43,191 nt of DNA. Source: Granulicella sp. GTDB lineage: Bacteria > Acidobacteriota > Terriglobia > Terriglobales > Acidobacteriaceae. Below, piece by piece: positions 16,802-24,170 of this stretch (its first letter is position 1; each line of letters opens with the position of its first letter). The notes under the pieces are model-generated. The model made no database searches, was not told where the DNA came from, and saw only the letters and a program-made list of their open reading frames with translations. The position numbers and the translations under genes are program-made. The stretch spans positions 1 through 43,191 of the forward strand of contig PKWK01000392.1 in the NCBI GenBank assembly GCA_003133205.1. Direction: 5' to 3'.

Positions 16802-17713
16802 ATGGCACTCGTCGTATTTAGTTTCGCCGTAATCTTTACGCTCGTCGTGAGCGGCGGCCTGCTGCTGTTCTATCGGCAGGCTACCATCCAACGCATCTCG
16901 TCTGTGGTGACACAGCCGGACCGGCGGAACCGTTTGCTGAGCGGCATCGAGCAGACGAGGTTCTCCGTGGGTGGCGCGTTGACTTACCTGGGCCGCGCTT
17001 TGCCGAGGAGCCAGGCGGAGTCGTCGGTTGTGCAACAGCGACTGGTCCGCGCAGGATACCGCAACTCGTCTGCCATAAAGTTATTCTATGGGACCAAGAT
17101 TCTGGTTCCCCTGATCCTCGTGCTCGTGGCGCTGGTTACCGGTTTTGTCAGCTACAGCCCAATTTTTGCGTATGTCTCGACCATTGGGCTTGGATTTCTG
17201 CTCCCGGATTTCTGGCTGGGGAGGAGAATAGCAGCCCGTCAAGAGCAGATCCGCCTGGGCTTGCCGGATGTACTGGACTTTCTAGTGATCTGCATCGAAG
17301 CCGGTCTAAGTATGGATCAGGCCACCGCGCGCACCGCCGATGAGTTGCGACTCGCGCACCCGGCGGTTAGCGACGAACTTGACATCGTCGTCTTGGAGCA
17401 CCGCGCCGGCCGCGCCCGCTCGGACTCATGGAAGCAATTCGCCGACCGCTCAGACGTAGACAGCGTTCGCAATCTTGTGTCGGTGCTCGTGCAGTCGGAA
17501 ACGCTCGGAGCGAGCATCGCGAAGACATTGCGCGTCCATTCCGACGCTCTAAGATCGCAGCGTCGCCAGCAGGTAGAAGAGCAAGCGGCGAAGACCACGG
17601 TCAAGCTTGTATTCCCGCTTGTCCTGCTAATCTTCCCCTCTCTCTTTTTAGTGACTCTGGGGCCGGAAGCTATTATTATTGCGGAGCAATTTGGCAATGT
17701 TCTATCTCACTAA
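16802..17713 (+). CDS. tadC: Tad platform protein TadC (type II secretion F family)
   Basis: The second inner-membrane platform subunit. A 303-residue protein with an N-terminal helix, a helical pair near 95-135, a T2SSF domain (LPDVLDFLVICIEAGLSMDQ; SETLGASIAKTLRVHSD) and a C-terminal hydrophobic segment. In this second half-domain the spacing and SALRAGH/IEAGLS variants distinguish it from TadB. It starts 3 bp after tadB and is followed 15 bp later by a 31-residue membrane peptide with a strong binding site. Confidence 0.9.
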   Translation: MALVVFSFAVIFTLVVSGGLLLFYRQATIQRISSVVTQPDRRNRLLSGIEQTRFSVGGALTYLGRALPRSQAESSVVQQRLVRAGYRNSSAIKLFYGTKILVPLILVLVALVTGFVSYSPIFAYVSTIGLGFLLPDFWLGRRIAARQEQIRLGLPDVLDFLVICIEAGLSMDQATARTADELRLAHPAVSDELDIVVLEHRAGRARSDSWKQFADRSDVDSVRNLVSVLVQSETLGASIAKTLRVHSDALRSQRRQQVEEQAAKTTVKLVFPLVLLIFPSLFLVTLGPEAIIIAEQFGNVLSH

Positions 17714-17728
17714 GAAAGGAGACCTTAT

Positions 17729-17824
17729 ATGGGCAACATAGAAATTATCCGAATAGTTGCTGGTGTTCTATGTGTAGTCGTGCTGCTGTTTCTCATTCAG
17801 CGCCGTCGCACAAAAGTTCGCTAG
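17729..17824 (+). CDS. 31-residue single-span membrane peptide
   Basis: A very short gene. ATG at 17729 has AAAGGAGA six bases upstream, one of the best ribosome binding sites in the locus, and lies 15 bp after tadC. The peptide begins MGNIEIIRIVAGV, has one hydrophobic stretch of about 17 residues, and ends QRRRTKVR, giving an N-out/C-in topology by the positive-inside rule. I do not recognise a family. Position and size suggest a small accessory subunit of the Tad platform or a stabilising membrane peptide, but that is inference. The next gene is 277 bp away. Confidence 0.55.
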   Translation: MGNIEIIRIVAGVLCVVVLLFLIQRRRTKVR

Positions 17825-18101
17825 TCTGACCGTCCTGCTGACGCGGCGAAGGTGCCGCACGATGCAGGGATGGAGTGGAGGGATCGAGAACGCCGGTACG
17901 AAGTATTGATGTCGGGCCGGAAAATGCGCTGCCTCCACTCTTTCCAAGTAACAGCAGTTTCGGATTCGGATGATCACGTTGTCTGATTCCGTGTGTAGGA
18001 AGAGTTCACGGTCATGGCCGTTCAACCATGAGAGATTGAGTACTTGCTCCGGTGTATTACTTGAGGCCACTTCACGGAAAGCGAAGTAAGAGGGTAACGG
18101 C

Positions 18102-18596
18102 GTGAATCAATCAGCCATTACGGAAAGTAGCACCTCGAAGGCCCTGTCAGGTTGGCGGGAACTCGCCGAACGCTGGGGACTGATCAACACGCGCAGATAC
18201 TGTGTATACAACCAGACGCGCGAATGCTTCCTCGGGTTAGAAGTTGCTGCGGCCGATACGGTGCTTTCGCGTCTGAGGGGATTGATCGGACGGTTGAGCC
18301 TGCGATCCGGTCGCGGCATATGGGTTGTACCATCGCGGGGTATTCACACGTTGGGAGTGCTATTTCCTCTCGACCTGATCTATCTGGACGCGAACTATCG
18401 CGTTATCCATATGGTCGAGCACTTCCCGAAGTTCAGTATTGCACCGTGGAAGACCAAGGCAGAGAGTGTGTTGGAGCTGCCAACCCATACGATTTATTCG
18501 TCACAGACACAGCCAGGGGACCAGTTTGTCATATGTGTCGTCGAGGAGATGGAGAAATGGCTCGAGCATCATCTACAAACAAAACAGACTGAGTAG
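18102..18596 (+). CDS. DUF192 family protein in the Tad cluster
   Basis: A 164-residue protein starting at GTG 18102 (AGAGGG ten bases upstream). Residues about 35-150 match the DUF192 fold: an RLRGLIGR segment, GIWVVPSRGIHTLGVLFPLD, a short central YLDANYRV strand pair, and VLELPT near the end. DUF192 proteins are small beta-barrel proteins of unknown biochemical role, often found next to Tad genes. No signal peptide is evident. The 277-bp gap upstream may hold a promoter of its own. Family assignment is good; function is unknown. Confidence 0.75.
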   Translation: MNQSAITESSTSKALSGWRELAERWGLINTRRYCVYNQTRECFLGLEVAAADTVLSRLRGLIGRLSLRSGRGIWVVPSRGIHTLGVLFPLDLIYLDANYRVIHMVEHFPKFSIAPWKTKAESVLELPTHTIYSSQTQPGDQFVICVVEEMEKWLEHHLQTKQTE

Positions 18597-18617
18597 GCAT
18601 TGACTGCGAGGGCTGAC

Positions 18618-19034
18618 ATGACACCGGTCACGACTTGGTTTAGGTCGCTGTTTTCGAACGACCGCCGCAAATCTAAACGGCACCAGGCTCTGCCAGTTGT
18701 CGCTTTTTATTGGGATGGCGCAGTTCCGACGCCGCATTCGATTCGGGATATCGACGTTGCGGGGATGTTTCTTGTGACGGAGGGGCGCTGGTATCCAAAC
18801 ACGCTGATCACGATGACATTGCAAAGGACAGCGGCAACCGAGAGTGATCCCGACCGCGCGATTGCAGTGAATGCGAGGGTAGTCCGGTCCGGTGCAGATG
18901 GCGTGGGTTTCCAATTTATGTTGCCTAGGGTAAGTGGTTCCCTCAAGCTTGACGGCTTTCCCGCGAACGAGGCGGACGAAGAAACTCTGATAAGATTCCT
19001 GGCGCGGCTACGGGCAGACGCAGGTTCGTCGTGA
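18618..19034 (+). CDS. PilZ-like domain protein, possible c-di-GMP receptor
   Basis: A 138-residue protein. The start at 18618 follows GAGGG at six bases; an in-frame TTG at 18600 is less likely. The arrangement RKSKRH near residue 18, then SIRDIDVAGMFL near 45 and VVRSGADGVGFQF near 95, fits a PilZ beta-barrel. RxxxR is present, and the second motif reads DxDxxG instead of the usual D/NxSxxG, so c-di-GMP binding is plausible but not certain. It lies between the DUF192 and TadG-like genes, so it may link pilus activity to second-messenger level. Confidence 0.65.
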   Translation: MTPVTTWFRSLFSNDRRKSKRHQALPVVAFYWDGAVPTPHSIRDIDVAGMFLVTEGRWYPNTLITMTLQRTAATESDPDRAIAVNARVVRSGADGVGFQFMLPRVSGSLKLDGFPANEADEETLIRFLARLRADAGSS

Positions 19035-19105
19035 CTCCGTGTATCTTCCTGCCGCCGTGGGTAACTTTTGCTAATCTCAGGCTCGGTGATGAGGGAAGGA
19101 ATGTC

Positions 19106-20293
19106 ATGAAGAGATTAGGTGACGATGTTGGACAAGTCTCGATCCTCACGGTTCTCTGCTTGACCTGCCTGCTTGGGTTTGTGGCTTTTGCGGTGGATGT
19201 CGGAATACTTTTGCGCGCAAAGCAGGTAGCGCAAACTGCAGCCGACAGCGCTGTCATGGCCGCTGTTGCGGAGTTCAACTATGGAGATATGACGGCGGCG
19301 GCGAATGCGGATGCGGTACAGAACGGCGTGCCGGCGTCGGCGGTTAAGGTGAACTATCCGCCGCTGTATGGGCCGAATGCGGGTAAGAGTAACTACGTCG
19401 AGGTGATAATCTCTCAAAGCCAGCCGACGTTTTTCATGAAGATGTTCAAACGGAGTTCGATGACGGTGGCCGCCAGGGCGGTGGCGACAACCGTCCCCAG
19501 TCCGAATTGCGTGTATACATTGGGCTCTGCGGGGACGGACATTGGTGGGAACCTGACATTACCAAACTGCTCGATTCTCGTTGACTCGAGTTCCAGCAAC
19601 GCACTTAATCTAACTGGATCTGGTAGCATTTCGGCCAAGTCGATCGGAATAGTCGGCGGCTATACCAAGACCGGTTCCGGAACCATTTCACCCACCCCGG
19701 TCACCGGTATGACTGCGGTGAGCGACCCGCTGTCCCTAACGGCTCCCGCTTTCAACGCAGGGTCGTGCAACGCAGGCATCAGCTACACCGACAGCACCAG
19801 CCACACGGTGACGGGGCCATCCACGCCGGGTGGAACGATTTGTTATAACGGGTTCTCCAACACGGGGAGCGGCTCGGTAACATTTCCTGCGGGCACTTAC
19901 ATCATCAACGGAGATTTCAAAACTACTGGATCCGGGAATCTGTCGGGAACTGGAGTCACATTCTACCTGCCCTCGGGCAGCAACAAATTCTCAGTTACCG
20001 GAAGCGGAGACCTCACTCTTTCGTCTCCGACAAGTGGGACCTACAGCGGCATCCTGTTCTATCAGGACTCGGGTGACACGCAAACAATGTCAATTACTGC
20101 CAGTGGCGCTTCGAACCTCAGCGGGATTGTTTATGCCCCAAGGGCAGAGCTTGACTTGACCGGCAGTAACAGTGCAGCCTTCAACACAGATATCGTCGTC
20201 GGTTCCCTGAATATCACCGGAAGTATCAACCTGAGCTACTATGTCCCCCTGGCTGGCTCGTCCCCTCTATCCTCTCCGAGGCTGGCGGAATAG
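19106..20293 (+). CDS. TadG-like pilus-associated protein with Ser/Gly-rich repeat domain
   Basis: A 395-residue protein. The start at 19106 has GGAAGGA five bases upstream; an in-frame ATG-less extension to 19031 is not supported. Residues 8-40 (VSILTVLCLTCLLGFVAFAVD) are the membrane anchor of the TadG/Flp-associated N-terminal domain, followed by a typical RAKQVAQTAADSAVMAA helix. From about 165 on the chain is rich in Ser, Gly, Thr and Asn, with recurring TGSG units that read like short beta-helix rungs. This suggests an elongated extracellular domain. Few charged residues and two Cys pairs occur. In Tad systems TadG is a minor envelope component required for pili; the repeat domain may act in adhesion. 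Confidence 0.75.
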   Translation: MKRLGDDVGQVSILTVLCLTCLLGFVAFAVDVGILLRAKQVAQTAADSAVMAAVAEFNYGDMTAAANADAVQNGVPASAVKVNYPPLYGPNAGKSNYVEVIISQSQPTFFMKMFKRSSMTVAARAVATTVPSPNCVYTLGSAGTDIGGNLTLPNCSILVDSSSSNALNLTGSGSISAKSIGIVGGYTKTGSGTISPTPVTGMTAVSDPLSLTAPAFNAGSCNAGISYTDSTSHTVTGPSTPGGTICYNGFSNTGSGSVTFPAGTYIINGDFKTTGSGNLSGTGVTFYLPSGSNKFSVTGSGDLTLSSPTSGTYSGILFYQDSGDTQTMSITASGASNLSGIVYAPRAELDLTGSNSAAFNTDIVVGSLNITGSINLSYYVPLAGSSPLSSPRLAE

Positions 20294-20317
20294 ACGGAGA
20301 GCAAGTGGAGCGAAATA

Positions 20318-20830
20318 ATGAGACACCTAATTGCAACAAAGTTAGGGGATTATGGGAACCGTCGGATCAACCTATCTGCGCGCCTCGCAGCGATACGCGA
20401 AGACGCCGGTCAGGCCCTCATAGAACTTGCTCTCATGGGGCCACTTTTCATCCTGCTGCTGCTGGGAGCGACCGAGTTCGGAACCCTGGCGTACGACGGC
20501 ATCGAAGTTTCCAGCGCTGCACGTGCCGGAGTCGCGTATGGCTCTCAGTCCTCTGCTACCGCAGCGGACATAACAGGGATGCAGTTGGCTGCAACCAACG
20601 ACGGCACAGATGTTGGTGGAATTAGCGCGACGGCAACGCAATTCTGGTCTTGCTCAAGCACGCCATCTACTCAGAACTCGAGCCCCCCCACTTGTTCTGG
20701 TACCGGCAATCATGTTCTCCACTACGTTCAGGTGAAGACCACTGCTGTGGTGAGTTCTACGATTCACGTCTCAGGGCTCCCGAGTTCGTATACCCTGCAC
20801 GGGCTTGCAATTATGAGAGTCGTGCAGTAA
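20318..20830 (+). CDS. TadE-like pseudopilin
   Basis: A 170-residue protein with the TadE signature near residues 30-60: EDAGQALIELALMGPLFILL, a prepilin-peptidase site with Glu at +5 followed by a hydrophobic helix. It ends in a small extracytoplasmic domain with Thr/Ser-rich sequence and a Cys pair. The ATG at 20318 follows GGAG at nine bases and lies 24 bp after the TadG-like gene. It is probably processed by CpaA and assembled as a minor subunit. Confidence 0.8.
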   Translation: MRHLIATKLGDYGNRRINLSARLAAIREDAGQALIELALMGPLFILLLLGATEFGTLAYDGIEVSSAARAGVAYGSQSSATAADITGMQLAATNDGTDVGGISATATQFWSCSSTPSTQNSSPPTCSGTGNHVLHYVQVKTTAVVSSTIHVSGLPSSYTLHGLAIMRVVQ

Positions 20831-20870
20831 CAGGAGTAGCCGGGGAGTGGTATTTCCGGAGGTAGTTGTG

Positions 20871-21404
20871 ATGGTGAGACTATTCCCAAATGCAATAAAC
20901 CTGCGGAAGTGCAGACTGCGCGCGCAAGGTGCTGAAATGCTTGGTAGCGCGGGCAACGAACAGGGTTCAGCCCTTGTAGAGTTCGCACTATCTATAATAA
21001 TCCTGCTAACCTTGGTGTTCGGCGTTATCGTAATGTGTTTGGCGATTTATGCGTACCACTTTATCTCCGACGCCGCGCGAGAAGGAACGCGCTATGCGAT
21101 CGTTCGAGGGTCGTCGTGCGCAACTTATGGTAACTTCAGCGCTCCGTGCCCGGTCACCACGTCAGCCCAGGTTCAGACCTATGTTCGAAGCCTCGCCTAT
21201 CCCGGAATCAACCCGAACTATATGACCATAACTGCGACCTGGCCCACGACTGGGGCAAGTTGTACGCCATCAGTTTCTCCCTGCAACAATCCGGGAAACG
21301 TGGTTAAAGTGACAGTAAGTTATGCATTGCCACTGTCAATTCCATTTGTGTCGGCCAGGACGCTAACCATGACTAGCAGCTCTCAGATGGTGATTGCGGA
21401 CTAG
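20871..21404 (+). CDS. Second TadE-like pseudopilin
   Basis: A 177-residue protein. The start at 20871 is fixed by GGAGGT seven bases upstream. Residues 30-60 (EQGSALVEFALSIIILLTLV) are a TadE-type processing site and helix, preceded by a basic leader. The C-terminal domain carries four cysteines that could form disulfides. Together with the preceding gene it may form a TadE/TadF-like pair. It closes the first rightward Tad unit and is convergent with the inverted tonB-like gene. Confidence 0.8.
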   Translation: MVRLFPNAINLRKCRLRAQGAEMLGSAGNEQGSALVEFALSIIILLTLVFGVIVMCLAIYAYHFISDAAREGTRYAIVRGSSCATYGNFSAPCPVTTSAQVQTYVRSLAYPGINPNYMTITATWPTTGASCTPSVSPCNNPGNVVKVTVSYALPLSIPFVSARTLTMTSSSQMVIAD

Positions 21405-21511
21405 GACTGGGACGTCACTATTCCGGTGGGCTCCTGCATGCTCATTGAGCGGCATGGATCCGTCGAAGACCGGCGGGTGGCAATGCTCAACTGAGATAGA
21501 GAATTCAGCCC

Positions 21512-23020
21512 TCATTCCGTTTCGCTTGGGATAATCAGCAACACTTCCACAGGGGTTGGCTGGCCGTTCTGCGTGGCAGGCCTGAATTGCCACTGCTGCA
21601 GCGCGTGCAGCAGAAAACTCGCCTCTGCCAAACCGGGCGGAAAGGCGACGGCAAGTTGTTCGAAGTGACCTGCGACAGTCACGAAGCCGTGAACCAGGAT
21701 GGCATCTGCATTGGGGTCCGGAGCAACGCTGGGCCTGACGATGTCGTACGGCCACGGAGCCGCCGGCTGAGTGGCATTGCCGCCCGAGGCCCCGCCCGCC
21801 GAACGGGGCACAGAATACTGGAGAATCCAGTTCTTTTTCAAACCTACATGGAGATACACGGTGTAGATGAGTCGCCCCCTCCACAGATCGACTGTCTCCG
21901 GATACTTGTCCGCAAGCGAAGATCCAACCACAACTACGCCATACTGCCCGTCCTTCGGCAAGTGAATGTGGACGAGCGGAGGTTCGCCCAGCCCAAACCC
22001 CGCGATCGAGCCTGGACTGGCTCCTGCGGCCGTGCCGTTCTGCGCAACGGCTGCGTTACCCCCGGCGGCCGTACCGTTCTTATCAACGGCTGCGTTACCT
22101 CCTGCGGCCGTGCCGTTCTTATTCACGGCTGCGGTGCCTCCGTTTGGATTGTCGGAATGCCCGGCTGCGTCTTGTCCGGCGCCAACTCCAGTTTGCTTGC
22201 TGGCTGGATTGCCACTGCCCGCCTCTGAGGACGCCTGTGACTGGCCCGGCGCAAGCGAGTCTGAAGAGGCCTTACGCGCAACACTGTTCGCAAAGGGTAT
22301 CGCCGCATTGTCCTTCGCTTGTGTATCCGACAGCGACACCACACGCGCCGGAGTCGGTTCCGCAACCGGCTTTGACGCGGTCTGAGGCACCTGTTGCGGG
22401 GGATCGGGTGCGCGAACGACGACAGGTGAGGTGGTGCTTGGCGTAAACATCGGCTTCTCGGTGGTGAAGCGGGTGGATGAAAGCCTGATGTCCGCGGGTG
22501 CTGCTTCTCGATTGGGTGGAACGATCGAAGCGTGTGCGGCGACTACGGAGACTTTCGGGGGTGGGGGCGCCACAATCGTCATGCTGCGGCTATTTTCGGC
22601 GGACCATACAACGGCCCGCGGAATCGGGATTGGTTTTGGCGTCGTAATCTGGGGAGGAGCGTCCGGTTGAATGAGAGTTTGCGGGCCGGGAGGCAGTTCC
22701 GCGAGCTTTGGCGAGAGAAAGGGAAGGGATGCGAGGTGGCCGCCGGGATCCGCGCCGTGCTGAGCCGATGGCTTGCCGATTCCTGGCGTCGCGCTCCGTG
22801 CGGATTGGCGCATAGGCGGATCTTCAAGCGGTGCGCTCAGGACTCGGACGGTATACCGGAGGGGCGGGGGCTGGATCGCGAGCCGTGGCGCGTGAGAAAC
22901 GCCGAAAGCGAGCCAGCCGAAGCCCAGGCAGTGCAGCACAACTGAGACCATGAGGCCGTAAGAGTTCGTGCGCTCGGGCTTCGGCTCCGTAAAGAGAGTG
23001 TAGATGCGCAAAGGCGTCAT
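21512..23020 (-). CDS. TonB-like protein inserted in inverse orientation within the Tad locus
   Basis: A 502-residue protein with one N-terminal membrane helix near 23-43, a long Pro/Ala/Ser-rich spacer able to cross the periplasm (about 50-330), three copies of a 13-residue NGTAAGGNAAV-type repeat near 294-332, and a C-terminal domain of about 150 residues. The end of this domain (LLHALQQWQFRPATQNGQPTP) matches the TonB C-terminal fold. It is longer than typical TonB and lacks ExbB/ExbD neighbours. It is read leftward from its own sigma-54-type promoter (23059-23074). It may bridge inner-membrane Tad parts to the secretin or an outer-membrane partner, or simply be an unlinked TonB. The fold is likely; the role is not known. 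Confidence 0.65.
   Translation of the reverse strand: MTPLRIYTLFTEPKPERTNSYGLMVSVVLHCLGFGWLAFGVSHAPRLAIQPPPLRYTVRVLSAPLEDPPMRQSARSATPGIGKPSAQHGADPGGHLASLPFLSPKLAELPPGPQTLIQPDAPPQITTPKPIPIPRAVVWSAENSRSMTIVAPPPPKVSVVAAHASIVPPNREAAPADIRLSSTRFTTEKPMFTPSTTSPVVVRAPDPPQQVPQTASKPVAEPTPARVVSLSDTQAKDNAAIPFANSVARKASSDSLAPGQSQASSEAGSGNPASKQTGVGAGQDAAGHSDNPNGGTAAVNKNGTAAGGNAAVDKNGTAAGGNAAVAQNGTAAGASPGSIAGFGLGEPPLVHIHLPKDGQYGVVVVGSSLADKYPETVDLWRGRLIYTVYLHVGLKKNWILQYSVPRSAGGASGGNATQPAAPWPYDIVRPSVAPDPNADAILVHGFVTVAGHFEQLAVAFPPGLAEASFLLHALQQWQFRPATQNGQPTPVEVLLIIPSETE
22026..22142. repeat. Three tandem 39-bp repeats inside the tonB-like gene
   Basis: Units start at 22026, 22065 and 22104 with GCGGCCGT. They differ at a few positions and are in frame (13 codons each), encoding the NGTAAGGNAAV-type repeat. 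In-frame copy-number change would alter spacer length. Confidence 0.85.
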
Positions 23021-23058
23021 GATCGGCCAAGTTTCAATGAGGATACAACCGAACTAAA

Positions 23059-23074
23059 TGCAATTGCTACGCCA
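23059..23074 (-). promoter_or_regulatory. Sigma-54-type promoter of the tonB-like gene
   Basis: On the minus strand it reads TGGCGTAGCAATTGCA, with GG and GC exactly ten bases apart and a perfect TTGCA. The start site would be near 23048, about 28 bp before the tonB-like start codon. It is back to back with the cpaB promoter. Confidence 0.65.
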
Positions 23075-23160
23075 TCTTCAAACGCGCTAAGTTTGTGCAA
23101 AATGAGGCTATAAGTAGTAAACGGTGTCTACCTTGCTATACATAAGGGATAGTTGGTATA

Positions 23161-23214
23161 CATACGTTCACACCCGACTTACAGGGGTGGCTGCTAAACC
23201 GCTGATTTTAGCGG
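23161..23214. promoter_or_regulatory. Putative activator-binding region between the divergent tonB-like and cpaB promoters
   Basis: It holds TTCACACC (23167-23174) and an inverted repeat CCGCT-N6-AGCGG (23199-23214). The GCTGATTTT inside the repeat begins 34 bp before the -24 element of the cpaB promoter, the same distance as in the flp promoter. It is a candidate upstream activating sequence for the AAA+ activator. Confidence 0.45.
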
Positions 23215-23234
23215 AACAGCGGACAACAGCTATT

Positions 23235-23250
23235 TGGCACGCGGATTGCC
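23235..23250 (+). promoter_or_regulatory. Sigma-54-type promoter of cpaB
   Basis: TGGCACGCGGATTGCC, an almost ideal -24/-12 element with GG (23236-23237) and GC (23248-23249) ten bases apart. The start would be near 23260, about 47 bp before the cpaB ATG. Confidence 0.8.
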
Positions 23251-23306
23251 AGTAGATATCAGCAGGGCAGAATTGGCGCTACCGACAACTCGAATGGGTG
23301 TCCTGA

Positions 23307-24170
23307 ATGAACAAACGTGTTCTGACGATTCTCCTGACCGCTTTTGTTACTGCCGCAGCGTGCAGCTATCTCGTTTACCGGATCGTAGGCAATCGCCTCC
23401 TGTCAGTTTCGCAAAAGGCGACTCCGATCATTGTCGCTAACCAGGATGTCAAGCTAGGGAGCGTTCTTCGCGATGTTGATCTGGGGACCGCGGAGATTTC
23501 AGGCGCTTTGCCCAAAGGCGCCATCCAGGATCGTCAACAGGCCATCGGTCGCGGAGTGATTTCGAATCTCTACCAGGGCGAGCCGATCCTCGAAAGCCGG
23601 CTGGCCGCTCCCGGAGCGGGTGGGGGACTGGCGTCGACCATTCCGCCAGGAATGAGGGCGTGCGCGGTGAAGGTCGATGATGTTGTCGGCGTAGCCGGAT
23701 TCGTAACCCCAGGAATGCACGTGGATGTTCTTATCTCCGGCAATCCTCCGGGATCGCCGGAAGTGAACACGATGAACGGCCCAAAGGTGAAGACGCTGCT
23801 ACAGGACATTGCAGTCTTGTCTGCCGGCACGGATATTCAAAGGGACGTGGACGGAAAGCCGCAACAAGTTCAAGTGGTCAACTTGCTGGTGACGCCCGAG
23901 CAGGCTGAAGAGCTGAGTCTTGCCAGCAATCAGACGAAAATCCAGCTGGTCCTGCGGAATCCAATGGATACAAAGATTGCCGAGCCGCCAGGAACTGTGG
24001 TGGCCAATCTCTATGGAGACAAGAATGTCGTACCGCCTACGAAGCCACGATCGACGGCTGTTCCTCGTGTTGCGCCGAAGAGTGCGCCGCCACAGGTTTA
24101 CGTGATCAAGGTCTTCAACGGATCGAAGCAGACTGAAGAGAAATTTGCACCTGGTGAGGAGAAGCAGTGA
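23307..24170 (+). CDS. cpaB: Flp pilus assembly protein CpaB (RcpC)
   Basis: A periplasmic protein that supports secretin assembly in Tad systems. A 287-residue protein with an N-terminal membrane helix (residues 4-25), a SAF domain (PIIVANQDVKLGSVLRDVDL) and the family's central segment (VKVDDVVGVAGFVTPGMHVDVL). It ends with a Pro/Ala-rich tail. Its GTGA overlap with the secretin gene suggests translational coupling. It is first in a unit driven by a near-consensus sigma-54-type promoter. Confidence 0.92.
   Translation: MNKRVLTILLTAFVTAAACSYLVYRIVGNRLLSVSQKATPIIVANQDVKLGSVLRDVDLGTAEISGALPKGAIQDRQQAIGRGVISNLYQGEPILESRLAAPGAGGGLASTIPPGMRACAVKVDDVVGVAGFVTPGMHVDVLISGNPPGSPEVNTMNGPKVKTLLQDIAVLSAGTDIQRDVDGKPQQVQVVNLLVTPEQAEELSLASNQTKIQLVLRNPMDTKIAEPPGTVVANLYGDKNVVPPTKPRSTAVPRVAPKSAPPQVYVIKVFNGSKQTEEKFAPGEEKQ

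Noticed and set aside
17914..17927. A GG-N10-GC match before the DUF192 gene
   Set aside because: Only the invariant dinucleotides match; the -24 and -12 flanks are poor, so it is not called as a sigma-54 promoter.
19069..19083. TGGGTAACTTTTGCT-like sequence before the TadG-like gene
   Set aside because: It resembles a -24/-12 element but GG and GC are nine, not ten, bases apart.
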